Part shown: positions 50,506 through 58,560 of the stretch, piece after piece
Numbering within the stretch: the first letter of the stretch is position 1
Layout of the letters: every line of letters starts with the position of its first letter
From: JACRLV01 sp045863555
Lineage (GTDB): Bacteria > Planctomycetota > Phycisphaerae > UBA1845 > Fen-1342
Reading direction: 5' to 3'
Length of the DNA stretch: 64,000 bases
Assembly (NCBI GenBank): GCA_045863555.1
Contig: BTUU01000008.1
Location: forward strand, 1 to 64,000
Made by a program: the position numbers and the translations under genes
The notes under the pieces: model-generated
Databases searched by the model: none
What the model saw: only the letters and a program-made list of their open reading frames with translations
Told to the model about the DNA's origin: nothing

Positions 50506-50508
50506 GAA

Positions 50509-51579
50509 CTACTTGCCGCCTTTCTTCAACTGCTCTCCCAGCGTCTTTTCGATGCCGTGGTGTCCTTTGGCAAAGATGCGCCCGTTCGGATCGATCAGGA
50601 TCGCCGTGGGAAACCCGCGCACGCCGAGCGCCGTGATCGTCTTGCCCGTCGAATCGAGCATGATCGGAAACGGGAACTTGGGGATGTTCCATTTCGTCGA
50701 GCAGAACCCCTCGACGATCGGGTCGAGTTCCGCAAACGTGTCCTTCCCGTTGCCATGCTGGAACGTGAGGATCACGAACTTGTCGCTGTAGCTCTTGTAT
50801 TCGTCGGCGAACTTGAACAGTGACGGCAAACTGCCGTTAACGCACGGCCCTCACCAGTGCCCCCATATTTCGAGCAGCACCCATTTCCCCTTGAAGTCCG
50901 AGAGCTGCACCTTCTTGTCCACGCCGCGGGCTTCCGTCAGCGAAAGCTGCGGAAGCGGCGGGGGGGCTGCGTTCGTGTCCGTCGGTTCGATCTCGATCGC
51001 GTCGATCGTGAATTTGCCCGTCGACTCCCGAATGTCGAAGTCCGCTTCCGCCGGCTCGGCGCCTTCGGCCGCGACCGCGATGTGATAGTCGGCGGGGGGA
51101 AGGACCGTCGAGAATTTCGTCTTCGGCGTCTCGGCCGTCTGAACACGGATGCCCTTCGGCAGAACCGTGATTTCGACCTTAAACGTCTTCGGCGGCTTTG
51201 CGAATCGGCCAAGCTCGAAATCCGCGGAGACTTCCACGGCCGGGCCAAGCTGGAGCCGAACCGATTTGTTCAGATCGCCCGGCTCGATGACCGCCAGCGC
51301 CGCCCGCTTGCGATCCTTGTCATACGCGACGAGCGCGACCGCCGCGTCCTCGCACGGGATCTTCCCCACGAACCGCCCGGTCCGGTCGCTCTTCAGTTTC
51401 TGCTCCGGCTCAAGCTTGTTGTCGCCGACGCACTTCCACCCGATCGCCAGCTCCACGCCCGCGACCGGCTGGCCCTTCTCGTCGACCACCATGCCCATGA
51501 TCTGCTTTTCGTCGGCCGCGGCCGGCGCCGCGCACGCAAGCAGGACCGAGGCGAGCAGTGCCCACGAATGGTGCTTCAT
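50509..51579 (-). CDS. Exported TlpA/thioredoxin-like selenoprotein (in-frame UGA = Sec243), copy 1
   Basis: Read through UGA, this is a 356-residue protein. Signal MKHHSWALLASVLLACAAPAAA; an N-terminal carboxypeptidase-regulatory-like domain (IMGMVVDEKGQPVAGVELAIGW); then the thioredoxin-like domain opening at GKWVLLEIWGHW. TGA (50851-50853) occupies the first Cys position, followed in frame by GPCVNGSLPSLFKF and the cis-Pro GFPTAILIDPNG. The site is W-U-G-P-C as in the next gene, although the two proteins differ at most positions, so the UGA has been kept through divergence. SD GAGGG precedes ATG 51579. Hairpin with loop AGUUU 18 nt after the UGA. It is predicted to be an envelope thiol/selenol oxidoreductase. 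The partner is unknown. Confidence 0.85.
50823..50853 (-). promoter_or_regulatory. UGA (Sec) codon and candidate bacterial SECIS hairpin, copy 1
   Basis: On the minus strand, UGA (50853-50851) is followed by ACGGC (50837-50833), loop AGUUU (50832-50828), GCCGU (50827-50823): a perfect 5-bp stem. The loop begins 19 nt after the UGA. The same loop sequence and distance occur in the paralogue at 49711-49743, although the flanking stem bases differ and compensate. Confidence 0.72.
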
Positions 51580-51712
51580 GGCGAACCCTCAGGTGACCCT
51601 TTGAACGGAACAGACTCTGATGGGAGATCGTAGCTGGCAGCCGTCACCGGCGTCAAGAACGAAATTCACCGCTTGCTTCGCCCGCAGGGGCACACAGAGC
51701 GGCCGGTCCGCG

Positions 51713-52138
51713 TTATCCGGCCGTGAGGATTGCGGCCAGACGACCGCGAAGCGCCTTGAGTTCTTCGGCGCCGGCGGGCTTGGGATTCCATCGAAATCCG
51801 AGGCCGTCATGTTCCCGCCGCGGAATGATGTGGAAATGCACGTGCGGTACGACCTGTCCGGCGGACGATCCGTTGTTCTGCAGGACGTTGTAGTCCGGCG
51901 CGCCCGTGACGGCGAGGATCGCCCGCGCGATCCGCCCGAGAACGCGCGCGATGTCCGCGGCCTCATTTTCTGGAAGCTGTTCGAGCCGCTCGACCTGGCG
52001 TTTCGGCACGACGAGCGTGTGGCCGGGCGCCAGCGGGTTGATGTCCAGAAAGGCGAAGACCGTGGGCGACTCGAAAACGCGCTGGCAGGGAATCTCACCC
52101 CGGATGATGCGCGTGAAGATCGAGTCGCTCGTGCTCAT
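51713..52138 (-). CDS. HIT-family nucleotide hydrolase
   Basis: A 141-residue histidine-triad protein. Signature HVHFHI (residues ~104-109), with conserved FAFLDINPLAPGHTLVVPKRQV and YNVLQNNGSSAGQVVPHVH. Bacterial HinT/YcfF-like proteins hydrolyse adenosine 5'-phosphoramidates such as AMP-lysine. It lies 21 bases after rplQ, so it is probably the last gene of the ribosomal-cluster transcript. Confidence 0.93.
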   Translation of the reverse strand: MSTSDSIFTRIIRGEIPCQRVFESPTVFAFLDINPLAPGHTLVVPKRQVERLEQLPENEAADIARVLGRIARAILAVTGAPDYNVLQNNGSSAGQVVPHVHFHIIPRREHDGLGFRWNPKPAGAEELKALRGRLAAILTAG

Positions 52139-52159
52139 GCGCCGGGTTCCGCGAGCCGT

Positions 52160-52822
52160 CTAGCTCTCCGCTGAGCCGCTCTTCGTCGACGTCTTGGACT
52201 TGGCTCGCCGGCCGCGCCGCGCCGTTGACTTGCCTGCGTAGGCCGCGTAGCGCGTCTGCGTGATCTGCTTGCGGCGCGTTTTGTCCGTCAGCTTCGGCCG
52301 CGGCGCGTCGCTTTCACCCACGAACTGAAGCAGCGCAAGCGGCGCAGCGTCGCCGAGCCGGACGTCGCCGAGCTTGATGATTCGCGTGTACCCGCCCGAA
52401 CAATTCCGCGCTTCGTTGCGCCGCTTCATGCGCGGGCCGATTTCGGTGAAGAGGCGATTGATGACCGACTCGGTTGTAAACGCGGTGCCCGGCCGGGCCT
52501 TATTCTGGCGATAGGCGCGGCCGGAGCGGGAACGCAGAACCTTGGCCCGCTTCGCGTCCGGCATCTTGTCGTAATCGGCCTGGTGCTGCGCCGGGATGAT
52601 CGCCCGATCGTTCAACAGGGCCGTGGCCCGCTGCCGGGCCGCGAGGCTTCCGGCGATCGCGAGCGTAACAAGCCGCTCGGCAAACGCCTTCACTTCCTTG
52701 GCCTTCGGAAGGGTCGTCTCGATCTCGCCATGCTCGATGAGGCTCTGGACGAGGTTGCGCCGCAATGCGAGGCGGTGCTCTTTCGTGCGGGCCAGTTTTC
52801 TTCCGTGTACGCCGTGACGCAT
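52160..52822 (-). CDS. rplQ: Ribosomal protein L17, enlarged
   Basis: A 220-residue L17 of the large subunit; it opens MRHGVHGRKLARTKEHRLALRRNLVQSLIEHGEIETTLPKAKE and closes with NCSGGYTRIIKLGDVRLGDAAPLALLQFV. This core is normal, but bacterial L17 is usually ~115-135 residues. Here about 45 extra residues (NDRAIIPAQHQADYDKMPDA...) sit between the N-terminal helices and LFTEIGPR, and ~50 basic residues extend the C-terminus. It follows rpoA in the alpha operon order. Confidence 0.95.
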   Translation of the reverse strand: MRHGVHGRKLARTKEHRLALRRNLVQSLIEHGEIETTLPKAKEVKAFAERLVTLAIAGSLAARQRATALLNDRAIIPAQHQADYDKMPDAKRAKVLRSRSGRAYRQNKARPGTAFTTESVINRLFTEIGPRMKRRNEARNCSGGYTRIIKLGDVRLGDAAPLALLQFVGESDAPRPKLTDKTRRKQITQTRYAAYAGKSTARRGRRAKSKTSTKSGSAES

Positions 52823-52911
52823 GGCACGTGCCTTTCACCAATCAGCGGCCGCACTCAGGCGGACGCGTTTCACTCAACCAGTGAGGCGGACCATCGTCCC
52901 CTCACGCCGTC

Positions 52912-53931
52912 CTAGCTCATTTCCACTTCGACCGGCGACGGCGACGACGAACTGATCATCATCCCGAGCGACAGCCCGTGTGCCCGCAGCCGCTCCTTGA
53001 CCTCGGTGAGCGACGTCTTGCCGAAGCTCCGAAGCTGAAGAAGCTGCGTCTCATCGAGCCGAACCAGGTCCGCGATCGTCGCGATCTTCGCCTGCTCAAG
53101 GCAGTTGCTCGCCCGCACCGACAGCTCGAGCACCGAAACCGGCATATCGAGCTTTCGGCGGAGTTCCTCGTCGATCGCCGGCCCCGAGGGCTCGCTCGAC
53201 ATGTCCGCCGCGGCGAACGCGTCGCCGAGCTCGAAATACTGGACGAACGGGTTGAGGTGCTTGCGCAGGATCTTGGCCGCTTCGACCAGCGCATCCTCCG
53301 GGGGCACCGTGCCCTTGGTCCAGATTTCCATGATCAGGCGGTCGTAGTTCGTCCGTTGACCGACGCGCGTGTCCTCCGTCCGATACCGGACGCGCGTCAC
53401 CGGCGAGTACACCGAGTCGACGGCGATGATGCCCAGCTCCGCGTTGTCGTCGATGTGCTCGGCCGCCGCGACGTACCCCCGCCCGCGCCCGGCCGTCAGC
53501 TCGATCGAGAAGGGGACGTTGTCCGTCACCGTCGCGATGTGCTGCTCGGGATTCACGACCCGGACGCCGGCGTCGCACTGGAAGTCGCCCGCGGTGACGG
53601 TCCCCTTGGCTTTGCGATCCAGGCGCAGGCGCCGTGGGGCGTCGCCGTCTACGTCCACGACGATGGCCTTGATGTTCAGGATGATGTCTGTGACGTCCTC
53701 GAGGACGCCGGGGAGCGAACAGAATTCGTGATCGGCGCCGGCGATCCGAGCGTGCGTCACGGCCGAGCCCTCGAGGCTCGACAGGAGAATGCGACGCAGG
53801 CTGTTACCGACGGTCGTTCCGAAGCCCCGCTCGAATGGCTCGATCAGGAATCGGCCGTACGAGTCGGTGCTGATGGATTCGTCGCGGATGACGCGAGTCG
53901 GCAGTTCCAGGCCACGCCAGTTGATTCGCAT
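52912..53931 (-). CDS. rpoA: RNA polymerase alpha subunit
   Basis: A 339-residue alpha subunit. N-terminal assembly domain: YGRFLIEPFERGFGTTVGNSLRRILLSSLEGSAVTHARI, EDVTDIILNIKA. C-terminal DNA-binding domain: LELSVRASNCLEQAKIATIADLVRLDETQLLQLRSFGKTSLTEVKERL. Length is typical. It is flanked by rpsD and rplQ as in most bacteria. Confidence 0.98.
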   Translation of the reverse strand: MRINWRGLELPTRVIRDESISTDSYGRFLIEPFERGFGTTVGNSLRRILLSSLEGSAVTHARIAGADHEFCSLPGVLEDVTDIILNIKAIVVDVDGDAPRRLRLDRKAKGTVTAGDFQCDAGVRVVNPEQHIATVTDNVPFSIELTAGRGRGYVAAAEHIDDNAELGIIAVDSVYSPVTRVRYRTEDTRVGQRTNYDRLIMEIWTKGTVPPEDALVEAAKILRKHLNPFVQYFELGDAFAAADMSSEPSGPAIDEELRRKLDMPVSVLELSVRASNCLEQAKIATIADLVRLDETQLLQLRSFGKTSLTEVKERLRAHGLSLGMMISSSSPSPVEVEMS

Positions 53932-53994
53932 GGATTCCGTTACCTCGTGCGAGTTGCAGTCTTCAGTCCAATGCGCCGCAGGACGGCAGTACGG

Positions 53995-54624
53995 TTACCT
54001 CGAGCAGAACTCGACGATCAGCTGTTCCTCGACCGGGATCTGAACGTCGTCCCGGGTCGGCAGCGATACGACGATGGCTTCGATCTTCCGCGCGTCGACC
54101 TGGAGCCACGCCTGCGTATTGCGCGGATCCTCGCCGATCTGCGCCTTCAGATAATTCTGCGATTTCTCGCGGCGGTGCGCCGTGATCTTGTCGCCGGCGT
54201 GCACGAGCGAACTCGGGCGGTCCACCTTGCGGCCGTTCACCAGGATGTGTCCGTGTACGATCGCCTGGCGGGCGGAGCGGCGCGACTGGGCGAATCCGGC
54301 CTTGTAGACCACGTTGTCCAGCCGGCGCTCCAGGAGTCGCAGCAGGTTGACGCCGGTGTTCTCCGTGCCCTTGATCGCCTGGTCATAGATCCGCTGAAAC
54401 TGCTTCTCGAGCAGGCCGTAGTAGCGCTTGACCTTCTGCTTCTCGCGCAGGCGCACGCCGTATTCGGAGGATTTCCCGCGGCGCCACATGTGCATGCCGG
54501 GGGGGTTGTTCTTGTATTCCTTTTCCATCGGGCACTTGGCCGTTTCGCAGCGGATGCCCTTGAGCATCAGCTTGATGCCTTCGCGACGGCACATGCGGCA
54601 GACGGGGCCGATCGATCGTCCCAT
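53995..54624 (-). CDS. rpsD: Ribosomal protein S4, zinc-binding form
   Basis: A 209-residue 16S-rRNA-binding small-subunit assembly protein. The N-terminus keeps four Cys (CRMCRREGIKLMLKGIRC...KC), the C+ (zinc) form. The S4 RNA-binding core RRLDNVVYKAGFAQSRRSARQAIVHGHILVNGRKVD is intact. It is three bases downstream of rpsK. Confidence 0.97.
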   Translation of the reverse strand: MGRSIGPVCRMCRREGIKLMLKGIRCETAKCPMEKEYKNNPPGMHMWRRGKSSEYGVRLREKQKVKRYYGLLEKQFQRIYDQAIKGTENTGVNLLRLLERRLDNVVYKAGFAQSRRSARQAIVHGHILVNGRKVDRPSSLVHAGDKITAHRREKSQNYLKAQIGEDPRNTQAWLQVDARKIEAIVVSLPTRDDVQIPVEEQLIVEFCSR

Positions 54625-54627
54625 GGC

Positions 54628-55032
54628 TTAGACCCTCCGCTTCTTGCGGGGACGGCAGCCGTTGTGCGGGATCGGCGTGACGTCTTCGATGGATGTGATC
54701 CGCAGGCCCGCGCCCTGGAGAGCCGTGATCGCGGACTCGCGTCCCGCGCCGGGGCCCTTGACCTTGACTTCCAGCTCAACGACGCCGTGCTTCTTGGCCT
54801 CGTTGGCGCACCAGGCTGCGGCGCGCTGCGCGGCGAAGGGCGTGCTCTTTCGAGCGCCGCTGAATTTCTTTTCGCCGCCGCCGAGCGGCACAGCGCCCGA
54901 CGACGACCAGCAGAGCGTTTCGCCGTTCGTGTCGGTGATCGTGACGATGGTGTTGTTGAACGTCGATTTGATATGCGCAACCGCCTTCGCGACGTTGCGC
55001 TTCGTTCGACGTTTTCCTGCTGCCTTGGCCAA
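54628..55032 (-). CDS. rpsK: Ribosomal protein S11
   Basis: A 134-residue small-subunit platform protein: AHIKSTFNNTIVTITDTNGETLCWSS, KVKGPGAGRESAITALQGAGLRITSIEDVTPIPHNGCRPRKKRRV. The start is TTG 55032 (read as MAKAAGK), with GGGAG upstream. The order rpsM-rpsK-rpsD-rpoA is standard. Confidence 0.97.
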   Translation of the reverse strand: MAKAAGKRRTKRNVAKAVAHIKSTFNNTIVTITDTNGETLCWSSSGAVPLGGGEKKFSGARKSTPFAAQRAAAWCANEAKKHGVVELEVKVKGPGAGRESAITALQGAGLRITSIEDVTPIPHNGCRPRKKRRV

Positions 55033-55074
55033 GATTCGGACTCCCGGGTGGGGCGGCCACCCTCGCAGATGGAA

Positions 55075-55458
55075 CTACCGCATTTCCTTCACAGATTTCT
55101 TTCCGGCGACCGTCTTGCGCGGTCCCTTGCGGGTGCGCGCGTTCGTGCGCGTCCGCTGACCGCGGGCCGGCAGATTGCGCAGATGCCGCGTCCCCCGATA
55201 GCAGCGGATTTCCTTCAGTCGCTGAATCGAAAGCTGAACCTGCCGGCGAAGCTGGCCTTCGACCGCGAAGTTCTGCTCGATATACCCCGCGATGCGGCTG
55301 ACCTCGTCCTCGGTCAGCTTGCTCGCCCGCGTCGAGGGCTCGATCTTCGTCTTTTCCAGCAGAGTCGCCGCGCGGTGCGCGCCGATTCCATGGATGTATT
55401 GAAGCGCCACGTCGATGCGCTTCTGCGGGGGAATGTCTACACCGGCGATACGTGGCAT
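55075..55458 (-). CDS. rpsM: Ribosomal protein S13
   Basis: A 127-residue head protein of the small subunit: MPRIAGVDIPPQKRIDVALQYIHGIG, then RHLRNLPARGQRTRTNARTRKGPRKTV. The basic C-terminal tail is normal. rpmJ lies immediately upstream. Confidence 0.98.
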   Translation of the reverse strand: MPRIAGVDIPPQKRIDVALQYIHGIGAHRAATLLEKTKIEPSTRASKLTEDEVSRIAGYIEQNFAVEGQLRRQVQLSIQRLKEIRCYRGTRHLRNLPARGQRTRTNARTRKGPRKTVAGKKSVKEMR

Positions 55459-55462
55459 GTTC

Positions 55463-55579
55463 CTACCCCTGCCGCTGCTTGTGACGCGGGTTGGCCTTGC
55501 AGATCACCCGAACGACGCCGCGCCGCTTGACGATCTTGCAGTTCTCGCAGATGCGTTTCACGCTGCTACGCACTTTCAT
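55463..55579 (-). CDS. rpmJ: Ribosomal protein L36
   Basis: A 38-residue protein opening MKVRSSVKRICENCKIVKRR and ending with VICKANPRHKQRQG. It has the zinc ligands CENC...C-x4-H (CKANPRH). Too short for most gene calling, but the sequence is unmistakable and it sits in its normal place before rpsM (stop 4 bases from the rpsM start). No infA lies beside it. Confidence 0.96.
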   Translation of the reverse strand: MKVRSSVKRICENCKIVKRRGVVRVICKANPRHKQRQG

Positions 55580-55606
55580 GTTTCACCGTCCAAACCGGTC
55601 CCGACA

Positions 55607-56404
55607 TCACGCGCTCAGCGTCAGGATGTCGACCCCGTCCTCGCGGATCGCCAGCGTGTGCTCAAAGTGCGCCGCCAGCGATCGATCCTTCGTCACAATC
55701 GTCCATCCGTCGGAGTCGCGGAACACAACCTCCGGCCGGCCCTCCGTCACCATCGGTTCGACGGCGATCGTCATGCCCGGCATGAGGATGAAGTCCTGTG
55801 CATCCCGGCCGCGCTCGACGTAATTCGGAACCTTCGGCTCCTCATGCATCTCGCGGCCGACTCCATGGCCGACAAATTCACGGACGACGCCGAAAGAGGC
55901 GTCCTCCACAAGTTTCTGCATCTGCCGGGCGATCTTGCTCCAGCGCACGCCCGCCCGGGCTTCCTCGATCGCCAGATCCAGCGCCGATCGCGTCACGTCC
56001 AGCAGGCGTTTCACCCGCGGCCCGACGGCGCCGATCGCAAACGTCCGAGCGGCATCGCCGCAGTAACCGTTCAGCCGAACCCCGACATCGACGCTGACGA
56101 TGTCGCCGCCCTTCAGCGGCCGATCGTCAGGTATCCCGTGCACAACCTCCTCGTTCACCGATGAGCAGATGCTCGCCGGAAACGGAAAGCGGGCCTGAGG
56201 GTGCCGGACGCCGAGAAAGAGGGCAGTGCCCCCGGCCTCGCGTATGCGCCGCCCGGCGATGTCATTCAGTTCGGCCGTCGTTACTCCCGGCCGAATCCGC
56301 GATTCGATCTCGTCGAGCACGCCGGACACAATCCGCCCGGCGGCCCGCATCAGCTCGATTTCCCGAGGCGATTTCAGCACGATCTTGGGCGTCTGCGAGA
56401 TCAT
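55607..56404 (-). CDS. map: Methionine aminopeptidase, type I
   Basis: A 265-residue metalloprotease removing initiator Met. Ligands: Asp in VSVDVGVRLNGYCGDAARTF (two Asp), His in GHGVGREMHEEP, Glu in AVEPMVTEG and Glu in FEHTLAI. It sits between secY and rpmJ, without the adk gene often found before it. Confidence 0.97.
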   Translation of the reverse strand: MISQTPKIVLKSPREIELMRAAGRIVSGVLDEIESRIRPGVTTAELNDIAGRRIREAGGTALFLGVRHPQARFPFPASICSSVNEEVVHGIPDDRPLKGGDIVSVDVGVRLNGYCGDAARTFAIGAVGPRVKRLLDVTRSALDLAIEEARAGVRWSKIARQMQKLVEDASFGVVREFVGHGVGREMHEEPKVPNYVERGRDAQDFILMPGMTIAVEPMVTEGRPEVVFRDSDGWTIVTKDRSLAAHFEHTLAIREDGVDILTLSA

Positions 56405-56563
56405 CTACCCGTTGCCCGTCCAAGCTCGCGACTCATCTTCACCAGAATAAGCCGCCGGGCCCTTGCGCTGCCCACCGACTCAATTCCGAGCCGCGCATTA
56501 TACGCAGGCCGCCGTTTCATGCAAATCCCGTTCCCGGCCACTCTTCCAACCCAGAGGTCCCGC

Positions 56564-57931
56564 CTACTGCCGGCCTTTCACGCGGCCGCCGGCTCCGGGG
56601 CCGCTCCCGAGGAACCCTTCGTAATTCCTCATGACCAGGTTCGCTTCGAGTCGCTGAATCAGGTCCAGCGCGACGCTCACGACGATCAGGAGACCGGTTC
56701 CACCGAGGAACGCGGAGATCCGGAAGGGGATCTCAAGATAGACGGCGACAACCGAGGGGATCACCGCGATCACGGACAGGAAACCGGCCCCGACGTACGT
56801 GATGCGCTCCATGACGCTTTCCAGGTAGTCGGCGGTCCGCTTACCCGGACGAAGGCCGGGAATGAAGCTCCCCATGTCGCGAAGGTTATTCGCCAGTTCC
56901 TTCGGCTGGAACTGAACCGACACCCAGAAGTACGCGAAGATGTACACCATGCCGATGTAGAAGAACTCGTAGATGAACTGGCCCGGCTGCAGCGCGTCGA
57001 GCAGAAACGCCCAGAGCCCCAGCGGCGGCAGTCCCCAGTTCAGGAAATATCCGAAGATCCAGCCGGGAAGGAGCAGGAACGAACTGGCGAAGATGATCGG
57101 CATGACCCCGCCGTGGTTCACCTTCAGCGGGAGGTAGTGCCGGGCGCCGCCGACGACCCGTCGCCCGCGCGTCTGCTTCGCCTGCTGAATCGGGATTCGC
57201 CGCTGTGCCTGCGTGATCGTGATCGCACCTGCGACGACCGCGATGAACGACAGGATCAGGAAAATCACCTTCTCGGGGCCGAGGTTGCCGCCCGTCACGC
57301 TGCCCTGCGGGTTGAACCCCTGGAAGATTTCGATGAACACGTTCGGGAGCTGGCTGACGATCCCGGCCATGATGATCAGGCTGATGCCGTTTCCAACGCC
57401 GTATTCATCAATTTGCTCGCCGATCCACATCATCAGCAGCGTGCCGGACATCAGGGCCGTAATCGTAATCAGGCCGAACGAAAACGACCCCGCGTACTGC
57501 GGATAAACCAGCCCGCTCTTGTTCAGATACCCGAGCCAGAAGATCGCCTGGATGAAACACAGGCCGACCGTCGCGTAGCGCGTGTACTCCATGATTTTCC
57601 GGCGACCCGCCTCGCCTTCCTTCTGGAGCTTGCTGAGCTCCGGGACGACAGTGCCGAGAATCTGGAGAATGATCGACGCGCTGATATAGGGCATGATCCC
57701 CAGGCCGAACAGCGTGCTCTGGCCGAGGTCACCGCCCGTGAACATCGCGAATAGTTCGGCGGCCTGTTGCGTCGCATCGCCGCCGCTGAAATGCTTGGCA
57801 AGCGATTCCTGGTTGACGCCCGGGATCGGAACATAGAAGCCGACCCGGTAGACGCACAGCATCATGACCGTGAACAGCACTTTGTTCCGGAGTTCCGGAA
57901 TCCTGAAGACATTGATGAAAGCACGGATCAT
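56564..57931 (-). CDS. secY: Protein translocase subunit SecY
   Basis: A 455-residue channel subunit of the Sec translocon with ten TM helices. Conserved FFYIGMVYIFAYFWVSVQFQPKELANNLRDMGSFIPGLRPGKRT, and a plug/early region PIPGVNQESLAKHFSGG. A 160-base gap follows before map. Confidence 0.97.
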   Translation of the reverse strand: MIRAFINVFRIPELRNKVLFTVMMLCVYRVGFYVPIPGVNQESLAKHFSGGDATQQAAELFAMFTGGDLGQSTLFGLGIMPYISASIILQILGTVVPELSKLQKEGEAGRRKIMEYTRYATVGLCFIQAIFWLGYLNKSGLVYPQYAGSFSFGLITITALMSGTLLMMWIGEQIDEYGVGNGISLIIMAGIVSQLPNVFIEIFQGFNPQGSVTGGNLGPEKVIFLILSFIAVVAGAITITQAQRRIPIQQAKQTRGRRVVGGARHYLPLKVNHGGVMPIIFASSFLLLPGWIFGYFLNWGLPPLGLWAFLLDALQPGQFIYEFFYIGMVYIFAYFWVSVQFQPKELANNLRDMGSFIPGLRPGKRTADYLESVMERITYVGAGFLSVIAVIPSVVAVYLEIPFRISAFLGGTGLLIVVSVALDLIQRLEANLVMRNYEGFLGSGPGAGGRVKGRQ

Positions 57932-57955
57932 GCGGCTGATTCCTCAGGCGGCCCG

Positions 57956-58510
57956 TCAGGCTCTCGCGGCCTTCTTCTTCTCGAGCCGGGAGGGAGTCGC
58001 GGCGGGCTTCTTGCCCTTCATCGTCTTCCGCTTGGCCTTCGCGAGCGCGGCCGAATCCCGACGTACAAGCAGCTCGACCGAACCGCCGGATTTCTCGATC
58101 GCGGCCTTCGCCGTCGCGCTTACGGCATGCGCGACGACCGTCAGTTTCTTGGTGAGCGTTCCGCGGCCCAGCACCTTAATCTTCGGGTCCGCACCCTGGA
58201 TCAGGCGCAGCCGGAGAAGGGCGTCAGCATCGACGCGGTCGCCGGCGCCGAACGACGCTTCGAGGTCGTCGAGGTTCACGCCGACGTACTCGGTCCGGAA
58301 GTTGAAGTTGTTGAAGCCGCGCTTCGGAAAGCGGGAATAAAGCGCCTTCTGGCCGCCTTCGTACAGCCGCTTGCTGCGATAGCCCGTGCGGCTTTGGGCG
58401 CCCTTGTTGCCGCGGCCCGACGTTCGCCCGTGGCCGCTGCTCTCGCCCCGACCAACGCGTTTGCGCCGCGGGCGGCCGCCGGCCATCTTCGTGATTTCGT
58501 CGATTCTCAT
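57956..58510 (-). CDS. rplO: Ribosomal protein L15
   Basis: A 184-residue large-subunit protein: RRKRVGRGESSGHGRTSGRGNKGAQSRTGYRSKRLYEGGQKALYSRFPKRGFNN. The C-terminus has ~30 extra Lys/Ala-rich residues. rpmD (L30), usually between rpsE and rplO, is absent: the rpsE-rplO gap is 50 bases. Confidence 0.97.
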   Translation of the reverse strand: MRIDEITKMAGGRPRRKRVGRGESSGHGRTSGRGNKGAQSRTGYRSKRLYEGGQKALYSRFPKRGFNNFNFRTEYVGVNLDDLEASFGAGDRVDADALLRLRLIQGADPKIKVLGRGTLTKKLTVVAHAVSATAKAAIEKSGGSVELLVRRDSAALAKAKRKTMKGKKPAATPSRLEKKKAARA

Positions 58511-58560
58511 CTGCGAACGCTCCTCAATAATCGAATGCGGGCGATGCCCAGGGCCTCCGG

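Noticed and set aside
49741..50853. UGA read as Trp or Gly (alternative genetic code)
   Set aside because: TGA is a normal stop of several neighbouring genes (for example 18946, 23229, 27393), so the code is not globally changed.
49372..51579. Two pseudogenes or frameshifted genes
   Set aside because: Both interruptions are the same codon at the same active-site position, the frame is kept on both sides, and total lengths are normal. Two independent disabling mutations at one site are much less likely than selenocysteine.
51700..51723. Hairpin across the HIT gene stop as a terminator
   Set aside because: Stem overlaps coding sequence and is followed by no U tract.
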